From Anaerocolumna sedimenticola (GTDB lineage Bacteria; Bacillota; Clostridia; Lachnospirales; Lachnospiraceae): DNA of 64,000 nucleotides. The stretch is taken from NCBI RefSeq assembly GCF_009931695.1, contig NZ_CP048000.1, positions 5,288,501-5,352,500 of the forward strand. The letters are read 5' to 3'. Under the pieces are notes generated by a model, which was not told the DNA's origin, made no database searches, and worked only from the letters and a program-made list of their open reading frames with translations. Of this stretch, positions 35,033 through 43,849 are shown piece by piece; positions within the stretch are counted from its first letter, which is position 1, and each line of letters opens with the position of its first letter. The translations under genes and the position numbers were made by a program.

Positions 35033-35875
35033 ATGAATTGGTTGGATGGCTTTAATCAGGTAATTGAATATATTGAAAAAAACTTAGAAGGCGAGATTGA
35101 TTACGAGAAGATTACCGCTGTGTTCGGGTATTCCGTTTATCATGTTCAGCGGCTTTTTGCTATGATAGCCGGAGTACCCCTTTCCGAATACATCCGTAAC
35201 AGGCGTCTTTCTAAGGCGGCGGTGGAGCTTCAAGGCGGCGAAGATAAGGTAATTGATGTTGCAGTCAAGTATGGCTATAGCTCGCCAAACTCTTTTAACC
35301 GGGCATTTAAGGCTTTGCACGGAGTATCTCCCAGCGATGTTAAAAAGGATGGCGTTTCGATTAAAGCATATCCTCCCCTTTTCTTTGAACTCACCGTTAA
35401 AGGAGCACAGGCGATGGACTATCGCATTGAGAAGAAAAACTCTTTTCGCATTGCCGGCGTCAAACTGCATACTACTATGGAAAATGGCGAGTGCTACCGC
35501 AGCACCCCGGAGTTTTGGCACGACTTGATGAAAGATGGCGGGCAGAACGATATTATGGCTCTCATGAATGAGGAACCTGCCGGACTTTTAGGCGTGAGCA
35601 ACTATTGTATAGATTTTAGCACCAGCGAATTCGACTACTATATTGCCTGCGCTTCGAATAAGCCGGTGCCAGATGGAATGAGCGAATTTACCGTTCCTGC
35701 ATCAACCTGGGCAATTTTCACTTGCACGGAAAAAGAAGCAGACGCGGTGCAAAAGCTGGAACAGCGTATCGTGATGGAATGGCTCCCCACAAGCGGCTAT
35801 CAATTTGCATACGCCCCGGACATCGAACTGTATTCCGAGGAAGTATGGGAAGTATGGATACCGGTCACAAAATAA
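35033..35875 (+). CDS. AraC family regulator with GyrI-like effector domain
   Basis: The N-terminal third is an AraC-type double helix-turn-helix (YSVYHVQRLFAMIAGVPLSE, DVAVKYGYSSPNSFNRAFKA, HGVSPSDVKK). The C-terminal half is an effector-binding domain (YRIEKKNSFRIAGVKLHTT ... IVMEWLPTSGYQF), as in Rob/BmrR-like drug sensors. It is the second gene of a GyrI-AraC-radical SAM plus-strand operon. AAAAGGTGAT precedes the ATG. Confidence 0.92.
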   Translation: MNWLDGFNQVIEYIEKNLEGEIDYEKITAVFGYSVYHVQRLFAMIAGVPLSEYIRNRRLSKAAVELQGGEDKVIDVAVKYGYSSPNSFNRAFKALHGVSPSDVKKDGVSIKAYPPLFFELTVKGAQAMDYRIEKKNSFRIAGVKLHTTMENGECYRSTPEFWHDLMKDGGQNDIMALMNEEPAGLLGVSNYCIDFSTSEFDYYIACASNKPVPDGMSEFTVPASTWAIFTCTEKEADAVQKLEQRIVMEWLPTSGYQFAYAPDIELYSEEVWEVWIPVTK

Positions 35876-35912
35876 GGTCTTTTTATATTCGCGCGAAAGT
35901 AGGAATAAAGTA

Positions 35913-36779
35913 ATGGCAATCTATAACGAAATAACTTGTACAGTCGCGTGTAATCGGCTAAAGCGGAAAATTCCTTTCTCGTGGGATTTGAATATCTATC
36001 GTGGTTGCGAACATGGATGCAAATACTGTTACGCCATGTATTCGCACCAGTATTTAGGCTCCCAAAGGTATTTTGAAGATATTAATGTGAAGACGAATAT
36101 TGTAGAGCTTTTGGAAAAACAATTAAGTAGTCCTAAATGGAATCGTGAAGTTGTAAACATAGGCGGGGTGACGGACAGTTATCAGCCTGCTGAAGCCAAG
36201 TATAAATTGATGCCAGACATTCTCCGGCTCATGATAAAGTATAAAACGCCTTGCATTATCTCGACGAAATCGGATCTCGTACTGCGGGATTATGATTTGA
36301 TTGCCGAGCTTTCGCAAATTACCTATGTAAACGTCGCGGCAACCATCACTTGTATGGATGAAGGCATAAGAGGAAAAATTGAACCCGGCGGCGTGGATTC
36401 CCTGAAAAGATTTGCCATGCTAAAAGAGTTTTCCAAAACAAACGCATCGACAGGTTTGCATTTCATGCCTATCATACCTTACCTGACCGATACGCAGGAA
36501 AATATTGACGCGCTATACAGCAATGCCAAAGACTGCAACGTCAGCTATGTCCTTCCCGGTGTACGGTATCTTCGCGGCAAAACACGAGCGACCTTTTTTG
36601 AATTTATCAAACAGGATTTTCCGGGGCTTTATGAACTATTACAAGCATTATATAAAACGGGTGGCACTGGTGCGGACTATAAAAATGAGCTTTACAAAAT
36701 GGTAAACGAGTTAAAAGAAAAGTACAAGCTTTCAAGCAGTTATTCAAAACCAATGAAAGAGAAAATGCACAGACAATAA
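35913..36779 (+). CDS. Radical SAM protein, spore-photolyase-like (SPL) family
   Basis: The 288-residue protein has the radical SAM cluster motif GCEHGCKYCY (Cys32, Cys36, Cys39), a spacing shared by spore photoproduct lyase and Rv2578c-like proteins. VNIGGVTDSYQPAE and CIISTKSDLVLRDYDLI match the same family. ATG at 35913 is taken because upstream sequence belongs to the AraC gene. It lies 37 bases after the AraC stop. The substrate is unknown; the AraC/GyrI partners hint at a stress response. Confidence 0.88.
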   Translation: MAIYNEITCTVACNRLKRKIPFSWDLNIYRGCEHGCKYCYAMYSHQYLGSQRYFEDINVKTNIVELLEKQLSSPKWNREVVNIGGVTDSYQPAEAKYKLMPDILRLMIKYKTPCIISTKSDLVLRDYDLIAELSQITYVNVAATITCMDEGIRGKIEPGGVDSLKRFAMLKEFSKTNASTGLHFMPIIPYLTDTQENIDALYSNAKDCNVSYVLPGVRYLRGKTRATFFEFIKQDFPGLYELLQALYKTGGTGADYKNELYKMVNELKEKYKLSSSYSKPMKEKMHRQ

Positions 36780-36992
36780 AAGTTATGCAAATTGATATTC
36801 TTTTTGCTGTTAGTAAATGCACAAATTAACATAGTCTTCATGGGCTTTTGGGACGAAAGGTATACTAAGCAAAATATGGCTCTCTGTTGGTAAGTCCGGG
36901 CAGCCTAACCGTCATAGCGGCACCGGTTACCGTTCCCCGCCTCTCTCCGTTCATCAACCATTAACCCGCAAACACGATGCGGGCTGAGGGCG
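36780..36992. other. Gene-free, GC-rich insert
   Basis: Bases 36880-36985 are much richer in GC than their neighbours and contain CCCGC/GCGGG at 36964-36981 as a small hairpin. There is no coding frame. Origin unknown; structural RNA or a foreign remnant are both possible. Confidence 0.35.
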
Positions 36993-37181
36993 TTGCTTGA
37001 TGTCTTTGAAAACATATTACTTTTACGTATACTCGGACAATATCCTGTCTTCTACGAAACTTTGGCAACAATATGCTCTTGGATTACAACGTTTAAATTT
37101 ATTATGCTTTACATTTGGTTGTTGTCTATTGCAATACAAACTGTTGTATTTGGAGTAAACTCCATTAGGAGATATCTCTGA
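36993..37181 (+). pseudogene. Remnant of a paralogue of the 29.4 kb membrane protein
   Basis: The frame reads LDVFENILLLRILGQYP, TLATICSWITTFKFIMLYI and ends VNSIRRYL. It aligns with the last 60 residues of the 29370-29933 protein (LLDIGENIMLLFICMHYP, SVVTITKFVVLW). The N-terminal two thirds are missing and the GC-rich insert lies directly upstream. Confidence 0.6.
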
Positions 37182-37317
37182 ATCGGAATATAATCTATTT
37201 AATATTTCATAGGAGCGGACCAAATCTCGTTATTTGAATTACTTCGCTTCTATTTTACTATAATGCCAAGTACTTCCAGTCAAGTGCTCCTGCTTTCAAT
37301 ATCTATATAAATAATCG

Positions 37318-37392
37318 TCATGATTTCTTACTTAGTAAGCAAACCGTTTCCACATGGCTCGAGCGGTCATTATTGATGTCTGGGTTAAGGGG
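37318..37392 (-). pseudogene. rlmD 3'-end fragment 8
   Basis: The minus strand reads NDRSSHVETVCLLSKKS then TGA. The upstream arm ACATCAATAATGACCGCTCG corresponds to the common CATCTTTTTTGACCGTTCAA. It is followed (minus sense, upstream) by GTTGATATGTTCCCC, the VDMFP core. It forms the left edge of the resistance island. Confidence 0.68.
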
Positions 37393-37480
37393 AACATATC
37401 AACCGTTTTTTATAGTTTACAAGGTTTTAGGGAACATATCAACCGTTTTTTATAGTTTACAAGGTTTTAGGGAACATATC
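37391..37480. repeat. Two tandem 40-base units carrying the rlmD core, plus a partial third
   Basis: Bases 37391-37430 and 37431-37470 are identical; the first 10 bases recur at 37471-37480. On the minus strand each unit encodes KTVDMFPKT followed by L and a stop. The core GGGAACATATCAA is shared with 22329 and 47761. This looks like stacked attachment sites. Confidence 0.85.
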
Positions 37481-37900
37481 CACTAATTAAAATGATGATA
37501 CGTATTATGATAGAAATTAATCTGCTCAGGAGAAGGAACAAGATACCCATCCTCAACTCCCAGCATATCACCGGCAATTAGTGTTTTTGCTCTGCTTATG
37601 ATAAATAGCACCAAAATGAGAAATTAAACTCGTGATTGTCATATTAAATTCTTATATTTTGGGGTGAAAATACATAGAAAAAGGATTAGATTTCTCTAAT
37701 CCTTTGAAATGATTTTTATAAGGAATATATTACTTAACTAAGCACAGACTCCTTCCAATCGATCTTCGCTGTCACTCGCCTTCTCGGGAAGTCCTTGCAT
37801 AAGTGGAACATATGCTTCTTTGGTCGCTTTGTTTCCTCACGAGCTTCACAACATTTTCGATCTTTATTTATAGCTCGCAAGCACAAGCAATTTTTATATA
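37481..37900. other. Downstream region of cat with terminator
   Basis: AAAGGATTAGA-4-TCTAATCCTTT at 37681-37706, followed on the minus strand by TTTTTC, is a good terminator for the cat gene. The 190 bases between it and the cat stop hold a minus-strand frame (KHMFHLCKDFPRRRVTAK) that I cannot assign. Nothing else is seen. Confidence 0.55.
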
Positions 37901-38560
37901 TTATTTTTCATCTAACCATGTCTCAAAATTTGAGGCTAATTCCTGTACCTCATTAAAAAATCTGCTTGTATGGTAACCATCGCAAACCGCATGATGCACC
38001 TGTACAGACATGGGTAATATAATTTTATTGTCCTGCTGAAAATACTTACCAAAAGTAAAAATAGGGATTAGATATGTTGCATCATTGTATATATTCAAGT
38101 TGAATCCGGTAAAATTCACCCAAGGAATGCTGGACACATTAATTGTATTAGCAGGTTCACCTGCCTTAGGCATGAAATTCAAAACGTCGCTATAGTTTCT
38201 GATATCCTCAAGGTAATTATAGTAGAAACGTGGGAAGTTCTCGTCATACTCTGTCCAAATACTTGAAAAAGTTTCGTTATCCTTATGAAAGATAGTATAA
38301 CTTGGGTTCATACTATCCCAGTATCCTAACTTACCGTTTTGATCAAAACAGGTGCGGAACTCCTTGTGACGATTAACCACAGTTGTGATGATATAAATAA
38401 GCGTAGGGTACAGTTTCAGGCCCTTAAGTTTAATTTCACGTAGTAAACTTGTTATCTCTAAATTTGCAGTCATACTGTAAGTGCACCTTACCGCATTTAA
38501 ATAATGCTCAAAGTATGGCTTTCTATTCCAATCCTCTATATCTATCAAATTAAATTTCAT
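37901..38560 (-). CDS. cat: Chloramphenicol acetyltransferase, type A
   Basis: The 219-residue protein is a complete type A CAT. The active-site motif VQVHHAVCDGYHTSRFF holds the catalytic His (about residue 190) and Asp194. Other family features are KPYFEHYLN at the N-terminus and FTFGKYF. The enzyme acetylates chloramphenicol in the cytoplasm as a trimer. Expression is very probably inducible, because its AGGAGG site is buried in a 19-base stem behind a leader peptide. It is the left-most gene of the island. Confidence 0.95.
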   Translation of the reverse strand: MKFNLIDIEDWNRKPYFEHYLNAVRCTYSMTANLEITSLLREIKLKGLKLYPTLIYIITTVVNRHKEFRTCFDQNGKLGYWDSMNPSYTIFHKDNETFSSIWTEYDENFPRFYYNYLEDIRNYSDVLNFMPKAGEPANTINVSSIPWVNFTGFNLNIYNDATYLIPIFTFGKYFQQDNKIILPMSVQVHHAVCDGYHTSRFFNEVQELASNFETWLDEK

Positions 38561-38607
38561 AAATTAGCCTCCTAAAATTTTATTATTTAATTTTAGAAGG
38601 CTAATTT
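38561..38607 (-). promoter_or_regulatory. Translational attenuator hairpin of cat
   Basis: On the mRNA the arms at 38589-38607 and 38561-38579 pair over 19 bases with one G-U wobble and a 9-base loop. The cat Shine-Dalgarno AGGAGG (38568-38573) is inside the stem. This is the classic Gram-positive cat induction design. Confidence 0.9.
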
Positions 38608-38622
38608 AACTGCCATCATCAT
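38593..38622 (-). CDS. cat leader peptide MMMAVKLAF
   Basis: AGGAGG lies 6 bases before three successive ATG codons. The nine-codon leader MMMAVKLAF ends inside the left arm of the attenuator stem. A ribosome stalled by chloramphenicol on this leader would open the stem and free the cat ribosome site. The peptide differs from the leaders I know, so this is a new sequence variant of a known mechanism. Confidence 0.8.
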   Translation of the reverse strand: MMMAVKLAF

Positions 38623-38852
38623 CTTGCAACCTCCTGCTATCCAAGCATCTATATATATAAGCAAGTCCATTATACCATTTAGAATCATGTAAATCAAATA
38701 GGGTCATAGAATATAAAACAAATACACTTGCTACTACAAATATATCCTTTGTTAATTCGTGTTATTCTACCAATACGAATCGTCATGATATGTAATAGTT
38801 AGTTATACGGATTATCCTCAACTGCTTCTTGCAATCCTTTGAGAATAACCTC

Positions 38853-39371
38853 CTAACAGACAGTTTGCCACCATCGCAAAGCATCCTTTTCTAGGTGCTT
38901 TACAAATGCATCCTTACCAGCGCAATAGCCTTCAATATCCTCCGGGAATCGATTAGCCAGCTCCAACTTTAATTCACCATACTCTAAAGCGATGTCAGGA
39001 TGTGTACGCAGAAAATCCCTTACTGCTATATGCCTATTAATATCTTTGTGATTGCTTTGCTCAAAAATATGAATCTGGTGTGTTCTATTATCGCCACCCT
39101 TGCGGAAATATCTCCGTCCTTCAATACCAAACTCACCCATACACTCATATCCAATGGCTACAAATTCCTCATTATACTTATCAACCAAACTAATATTTGT
39201 CACTACGGGCATTATATCAATGATTGATTTAGCATGTAACCCTTTAACTGCTGTACTGCCAATATGGTAAATATCCACCAATACGTCCTTCAAAATACCA
39301 CTTATCTTCTGTGATTCATTTTCATACTCTACTTCCCAAAAGGGGTCATACGGAACTACTCGTATAAACAA
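38853..39371 (-). CDS. GrpB/UPF0157 family protein
   Basis: The 172-residue protein has the UPF0157 core: VPYDPFWEVEYENE, then IYHIGSTAVKGLHAKSIIDI, related to nucleotidyltransferase folds, and RDFLRTHPDIALEYGELK. Function is unknown; GrpB genes occur near resistance loci and CoaE fusions. The likely start is TTG at 39371 with GGAGG 7 bases upstream. It follows the nitroreductase gene by 22 bases and is probably co-transcribed. Confidence 0.88.
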   Translation of the reverse strand: MFIRVVPYDPFWEVEYENESQKISGILKDVLVDIYHIGSTAVKGLHAKSIIDIMPVVTNISLVDKYNEEFVAIGYECMGEFGIEGRRYFRKGGDNRTHQIHIFEQSNHKDINRHIAVRDFLRTHPDIALEYGELKLELANRFPEDIEGYCAGKDAFVKHLEKDALRWWQTVC

Positions 39372-39393
39372 TATTAAACCTCCAATCTCGTTC

Positions 39394-39975
39394 TCAACGA
39401 ATAATATTTACGACATTTTTACGAGGGGCAGCCTGTTTCGGCTCCTCTGCAGCATAACCCATAACGACAGTTCCGTAAACAATATGATTTACGGGAACAT
39501 CAAGATCTGATAAAAGCTCACGGATTAAGGGCATGTGTGTGAGTCCTGGCAGCTGATTTAGCCAGCAGGAACCAATACCGAGTGAGTGTGCTGCCAGCAT
39601 CATATTCTCGATGGCTAATGCTGAATCCGGCATAGAGTTTCCGTTGTCCTTTAAGTTAGAAACAATAATAAAGGTGGGGGCATGATACAGGAAATTTGAA
39701 CTCTCGTCTTTCGCTTTTTTAACAAGGCTCACAACATAAGGATGCGTTTCTGCTACAACAGGTATAGATATAAGGGTTAGGCGAATAGCCTCATTCACTT
39801 TTGCAAGTACACTGGTTTTTTGAATGGCTGTAAACTTCCAGCTCTGTGTTCCCATCCCGTTAGGCGCATAGCTTCCCGCTGTTAGAATGGTATTTAAATC
39901 CTCCTCCGATATCTGAGTCTCTCTAAAAGTTCGTATGCTTCTTCTTGTTAATATGTTTTCTATTATACTATTCAT
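39394..39975 (-). CDS. Nitroreductase family protein
   Basis: The 193-residue protein has ILTRRSIRTFRETQISEEDL and AGSYAPNGMGTQSWKFTAI at the FMN site, then AAHSLGIGSCWLNQL. AAGGAG precedes the ATG. It is an NAD(P)H-dependent flavin enzyme; some members reduce nitro drugs, and chloramphenicol reduction is one known activity in the family, which is notable next to cat. That link is inference only. Confidence 0.88.
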   Translation of the reverse strand: MNSIIENILTRRSIRTFRETQISEEDLNTILTAGSYAPNGMGTQSWKFTAIQKTSVLAKVNEAIRLTLISIPVVAETHPYVVSLVKKAKDESSNFLYHAPTFIIVSNLKDNGNSMPDSALAIENMMLAAHSLGIGSCWLNQLPGLTHMPLIRELLSDLDVPVNHIVYGTVVMGYAAEEPKQAAPRKNVVNIIR

Positions 39976-40023
39976 TGGTAGTCTCCTTCTTTAAAAAAAT
40001 TATTCTCGTATTTATCGCTATCT

Positions 40024-40548
40024 CTATTTTTTACAAGCTGCATATAGAAATCGTCCATAACCTATTTCGGCTACATTTTTCATCAATTCTCCATTTAACC
40101 ATAATGCAGTATCAGCAAAGCTTCTACCCTCAAGTGGCCATTTTGCATACTGCTGTGATTGATATTCTGCATCCGACATATTGATTAATTTTTCAACCCA
40201 TTTATCATGAAGAGTTTTTATTTCTTCTTTTGCTTTTTCAACACTTCCAGGCCAAGTAATGTCTTCCTTTTTCAAGGTACCATCTCCAAAATTGTAATCT
40301 AACGTAGTGCGCCACCAATATATAATATGCCACATAATCCATGCAATACTGGACGGTCCAATCTCGTAACTTTCGATTTCAGGCCAATCTATACTCCATC
40401 CATCGTCTTGCCTTCGTATCTGCAGACCCATGGGACTGAATGTCCAAAGTGCCTCTGTCTCCTTTAGATTCTCTGTGTGATAAAGATAAAGTTGCCAGCA
40501 CATGTCTATCTGAAATAGTATATTCTCTTTTATTTCGATATCTCTCAT
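40024..40548 (-). CDS. DinB superfamily protein
   Basis: The 174-residue four-helix protein has the DinB pattern: FQIDMCWQLYLYHTENL, SIAWIMWHIIYWWRTTLDYN with a metal-ligand-type His, and TALWLNGELMKNVAEIG. DinB/YfiT proteins are thiol transferases or stress proteins of unclear role. It lies between the nitroreductase and msr(D). AAGGAG is 11 bases from the ATG. Confidence 0.82.
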   Translation of the reverse strand: MRDIEIKENILFQIDMCWQLYLYHTENLKETEALWTFSPMGLQIRRQDDGWSIDWPEIESYEIGPSSIAWIMWHIIYWWRTTLDYNFGDGTLKKEDITWPGSVEKAKEEIKTLHDKWVEKLINMSDAEYQSQQYAKWPLEGRSFADTALWLNGELMKNVAEIGYGRFLYAACKK

Positions 40549-40679
40549 TGATTTTAATACTCCTTATTAAAATTATTTTAGTATACATTAATTCTTGTCA
40601 AAGAAAAAAAGTCTTTATACTTTTTAACAATGGAGCCGCCAGCCAGTATAGACTACATTGACCGGCGACTACCTTAAAT

Positions 40680-42143
40680 TTAATGTTTCAGATTTATTTT
40701 CTTATCACTAATTTCATAAACCACATCAGCCACATTGTCGAGTAGCCGTTTGTCATGGGTGATAAACACTATAGTTCCAGTATACTCCTTCATTAATATT
40801 TCCAAAGCCTCTAAGCTTGGTATGTCAAGGAAGTTACTCGGTTCATCCATTAGCAGGATGTTATATCTACCCATAAGCATTTTAGCCAGCAACAATTTAA
40901 TAATTTCTCCGCCGCTTAAAGCAGATAAGCTTTTTCCAATATCGTTTTGTTTAAGCCCCATTGATGCTAGAACCGAACGAATTTCTGAAACATTGTATTC
41001 ACAATCCTCCTGCATAAACTCCATGACTTTCTGATTACCGTTGTACTTGTAACTATTTTGTGCAAAGTAACCTATTTTTGCCTTAGGTGAAATAGAAATT
41101 CCATCTTCATGGTTTATGATCATTTGGATTAAAGTTGTTTTTCCTGTTCCATTGCCACCAGTTAGCGCCACTTTTGCTCCTAGCGGAATTTGAAAAGATG
41201 CTTTTTCAAATAGTACCTTATCCCCAAATATTTTAGAAATTTCCGTACCGACGATTGGATATGGATAGTAGAGTGCCAATGCATCACTTTGCCTAAAACG
41301 AATCCTGCTAATATTTTCTGGAGCTTCTATATTTCCTAAGGCCGCAATCCTATGGTCTAGGGATTTAGCGGCATTATGCAACTTTTTTTCCTTACTTCCT
41401 ATTGATTTTTGATGAGCTAAACGCCCTCCGCCTTCAGTACTTTTTTTCTTTGAAGCACCTTTTGCCTTCTGTTCTATTTTACGAGCCTGTTTTCGCTTTT
41501 CCTCCGCAGCCCTTTCCAAACGGCTACGTTCCGCAACAAATTGTTCGTATTCTGCAGCCTGGCTCTTGCGTTCTTCCTCTTTCTGGCGAAGAAAATCAGA
41601 ATAGTTTCCCCAATACTCAGTGATTTTTCCATCTTTCAGTTCCCATATTTTATCTACTACCTCATCAAGAAAATATCGGTCATGGCTAATAACTAACAGT
41701 GCACCTGTAAAATATTTTAGTTGTCCAATTAGAAAATCAATTCCTTCACGGTCTAAATGACTGGTAGGTTCATCGGCTAAAATACCATGCACTTGTGCTG
41801 ATAAAGCCTGTGCTATTTTAAGTCTTGTTTCTTCACCACCGCTCATGGTCTGTATATCTAATTGCTCAACACCCAGCTTGCCTACAAGTGCAAAATCTTT
41901 TTCCTCCTGCAAACTTACTTCGTCCAACTGAGGGATATAAGCAAGTTCACCCAGACGATTCATTTTACATCCTGCTGGAGTTAATTCCCCTAAAAGCACC
42001 CTGAGTAAAGTGCTTTTCCCTGCACCATTTGCTCCTACTAAACCAATACGGTCATAATTATATACTTCTAATTCATCTATATCTAAAACATCTCGCCCTG
42101 TGAATTCCACACGAATATCTTTAGCTTTTAATATCAATTCCAT
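40680..42143 (-). CDS. msr(D): ABC-F ribosomal protection protein Msr(D)
   Basis: The 487-residue length and sequence ([14 protein letters not shown] at the start, KKINLKH at the end) are those of Msr(D)/Mel. It has two ATPase domains ([49 protein letters not shown]) joined by a charged linker ([16 protein letters not shown]). No membrane segments exist. Msr(D) removes macrolides from the ribosome. AGGAGG precedes the ATG. It lies 114 bases after mef(A) in one operon. Confidence 0.96.
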   Translation of the reverse strand: MELILKAKDIRVEFTGRDVLDIDELEVYNYDRIGLVGANGAGKSTLLRVLLGELTPAGCKMNRLGELAYIPQLDEVSLQEEKDFALVGKLGVEQLDIQTMSGGEETRLKIAQALSAQVHGILADEPTSHLDREGIDFLIGQLKYFTGALLVISHDRYFLDEVVDKIWELKDGKITEYWGNYSDFLRQKEEERKSQAAEYEQFVAERSRLERAAEEKRKQARKIEQKAKGASKKKSTEGGGRLAHQKSIGSKEKKLHNAAKSLDHRIAALGNIEAPENISRIRFRQSDALALYYPYPIVGTEISKIFGDKVLFEKASFQIPLGAKVALTGGNGTGKTTLIQMIINHEDGISISPKAKIGYFAQNSYKYNGNQKVMEFMQEDCEYNVSEIRSVLASMGLKQNDIGKSLSALSGGEIIKLLLAKMLMGRYNILLMDEPSNFLDIPSLEALEILMKEYTGTIVFITHDKRLLDNVADVVYEISDKKINLKH

Positions 42144-42257
42144 CTTATTTCCTCCTGTCTATAATCGCATGCTTTCATTTGCTTGGACGCAGGGAAAACC
42201 CTACGATTTTAGCAGGAAGATTACATGAAAATAAGATACATAAATACCCCTCCAATA

Positions 42258-43475
42258 TTATTTTAAATCTAATTTTCTAACCTCTGTTATCATGGGGCAA
42301 ACTATAGCAATGCCAATAATTAAAACACCTGATAGTAAAAACCAATGATTTACACCGATTCTATCAGCAAAGAACCCAGAAAGAATTAATCCAATTGGCA
42401 TAGCAAATGACATAATACTTCCGGTCAAAGAAAATACACGTCCTAAATATTCAGGCTTAATTTTCTCCTGAAAAAGAGCTGTTTGCACACCGCTATAAAA
42501 TGGCACCGAAAGCCCCATTACTGCACAGCAAGCTATAAATATAACAAATCCACTTGGAGGAAGTAATCCTGAAACGACTAAACTGGCCCCCATTATAAAG
42601 AATGAACCAGTTATTAGTAATACACGCTTTTCAAAATTACCCAACCTTCCTAATATTAGACCGCCTACTAGCATTCCAGATGCAAAAGCGATTTCGGTAA
42701 TTGAAATATGCACAGGTTTTCCATTAAAGTATTCCATGCTAATTAAAGGAAACAGTGCATTAATTGGCATATACACAAACGTATATAGCGTTCCTAAGAG
42801 TAATAAGGCAAATAATCCTTTATTTTGTCTCAGTGCGACGATTCCTTCTTTCATTTCTCTTAAGAAATTTGGTTTCAAACTTTGCACTTGTTCTCCCAGC
42901 TTAGGAATACTTACAATGGCTACCGTAATAGATGCAATCACAGCGCCTAATACATCGATAGCAATAATTGCATTTAATTCCCAAACGGAGTATAACAATG
43001 CTGCAGCCGCCGGACTAATAATATAGCTTATTGACTGCACAGACTGACTATAACCTGCACATTTCGTAAGCTGTTCTTCTGGTACTAAAAGTGGCGTAAC
43101 CGCATTGAGAGCCGGAGAATGAAAAGCCGTTCCAATGCTACGGATAAACAATACTACCATAACCATCCATACGGGTAATTCCATATACAATGCAACAATA
43201 GCTAGCATTGCCCCAGCTGCTGCAATAATTAAATCAGCACCTATCATTATCTTTTTCCTGTCATGACGATCCACTAATACACCAATGGCAGGTCCAAAGA
43301 CTGCATAGGGCAAAAAACCTACTAGTGAAGCCATAGACAAGACCATAGCAGATCCTGTTTTTTCTGTAAGGTAAAAAATAATCGCCATTTGCAGGATGGC
43401 ACTAGTGATTAAAGATACTGCCTGTCCTGCCCATATTGTAAAAAACTTAAGTTTCCAGTTGTTGTATTTTTCCAT
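42258..43475 (-). CDS. mef(A): Macrolide efflux MFS transporter Mef(A)
   Basis: The 405-residue MFS protein reads as Mef(A)/(E): MEKYNNWKLKFF at the start, IGVLVDRHDRKKIMIG at the 2-3 loop, and MITEVRKLDLK at the end. It exports 14- and 15-membered macrolides with the proton gradient. Several residues differ from the streptococcal forms as I recall them, so this is a diverged allele. It is preceded by the MTASMRLR leader and two hairpins, the known macrolide-inducible attenuator. Confidence 0.96.
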   Translation of the reverse strand: MEKYNNWKLKFFTIWAGQAVSLITSAILQMAIIFYLTEKTGSAMVLSMASLVGFLPYAVFGPAIGVLVDRHDRKKIMIGADLIIAAAGAMLAIVALYMELPVWMVMVVLFIRSIGTAFHSPALNAVTPLLVPEEQLTKCAGYSQSVQSISYIISPAAAALLYSVWELNAIIAIDVLGAVIASITVAIVSIPKLGEQVQSLKPNFLREMKEGIVALRQNKGLFALLLLGTLYTFVYMPINALFPLISMEYFNGKPVHISITEIAFASGMLVGGLILGRLGNFEKRVLLITGSFFIMGASLVVSGLLPPSGFVIFIACCAVMGLSVPFYSGVQTALFQEKIKPEYLGRVFSLTGSIMSFAMPIGLILSGFFADRIGVNHWFLLSGVLIIGIAIVCPMITEVRKLDLK

Positions 43476-43536
43476 TTATATTTTCTCCTGCATATTATTT
43501 TGCTTGAATTTCTACTTTGGATATCATTCTAGGCAA

Positions 43537-43583
43537 TAAAAATGCAGGCCTAAATCCACAATGTGGCTTTTGGTCTGCTTACA
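43537..43583 (-). terminator. Second leader hairpin upstream of mef(A)
   Basis: GCAGACCAAAAGCCACA pairs with TGTGGATTTAGGCCTGC on the minus strand and is followed by ATTTTTATT. It lies about 60 bases before mef(A) and is a candidate attenuating terminator. Confidence 0.65.
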
Positions 43584-43690
43584 TACAATTAGAAGCATTC
43601 ATATTTAGACATAGTTAAATTAAGGTATAGTTAAATAATCTATATCCTCACCGTAACTAACGAATGCTCAATATCGTATAAATAAGTACA

Positions 43691-43731
43691 ACAAAAAAGC
43701 CTATCATCGGGGATAGATTCTGCCTTTTTTA
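43691..43731 (-). terminator. Attenuator hairpin after the mef leader peptide
   Basis: AAAAAAGGCAGAATCTATC and GATGATAGGCTTTTTT form a stem with a U-tract, 9 bases after the leader stop. In the mef/msr(D) attenuation model a stalled leader ribosome prevents its formation. Confidence 0.75.
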
Positions 43732-43739
43732 TTGCCAGC

Positions 43740-43766
43740 TTATCTTAAACGCATTGAGGCTGTCAT
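43740..43766 (-). CDS. mef(A)/msr(D) leader peptide MTASMRLR
   Basis: AGGAGG lies 9 bases before an ATG coding MTASMRLR then TAA. This is exactly the leader peptide described for mef/mel (msr(D)) operons of pneumococcal Mega-type elements, where macrolides stall the ribosome and allow read-through of the attenuator. Confidence 0.93.
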   Translation of the reverse strand: MTASMRLR

Positions 43767-43849
43767 AGTTTCGGTTCCTCCTAAATCCTTATTTGTATCA
43801 ATTATTATAACACAACGAAATGATATAATCAACGTTTAAAAATGGAAAA

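Noticed and set aside
35084-35521. Minus-strand frame inside the AraC gene
   Set aside because: It is a shadow of a well-supported plus-strand gene, with no ribosome site or domain.
36880-36985. Group II intron or structural RNA remnant
   Set aside because: GC-rich with one small hairpin, but no domain V-like sequence or reverse transcriptase is visible.
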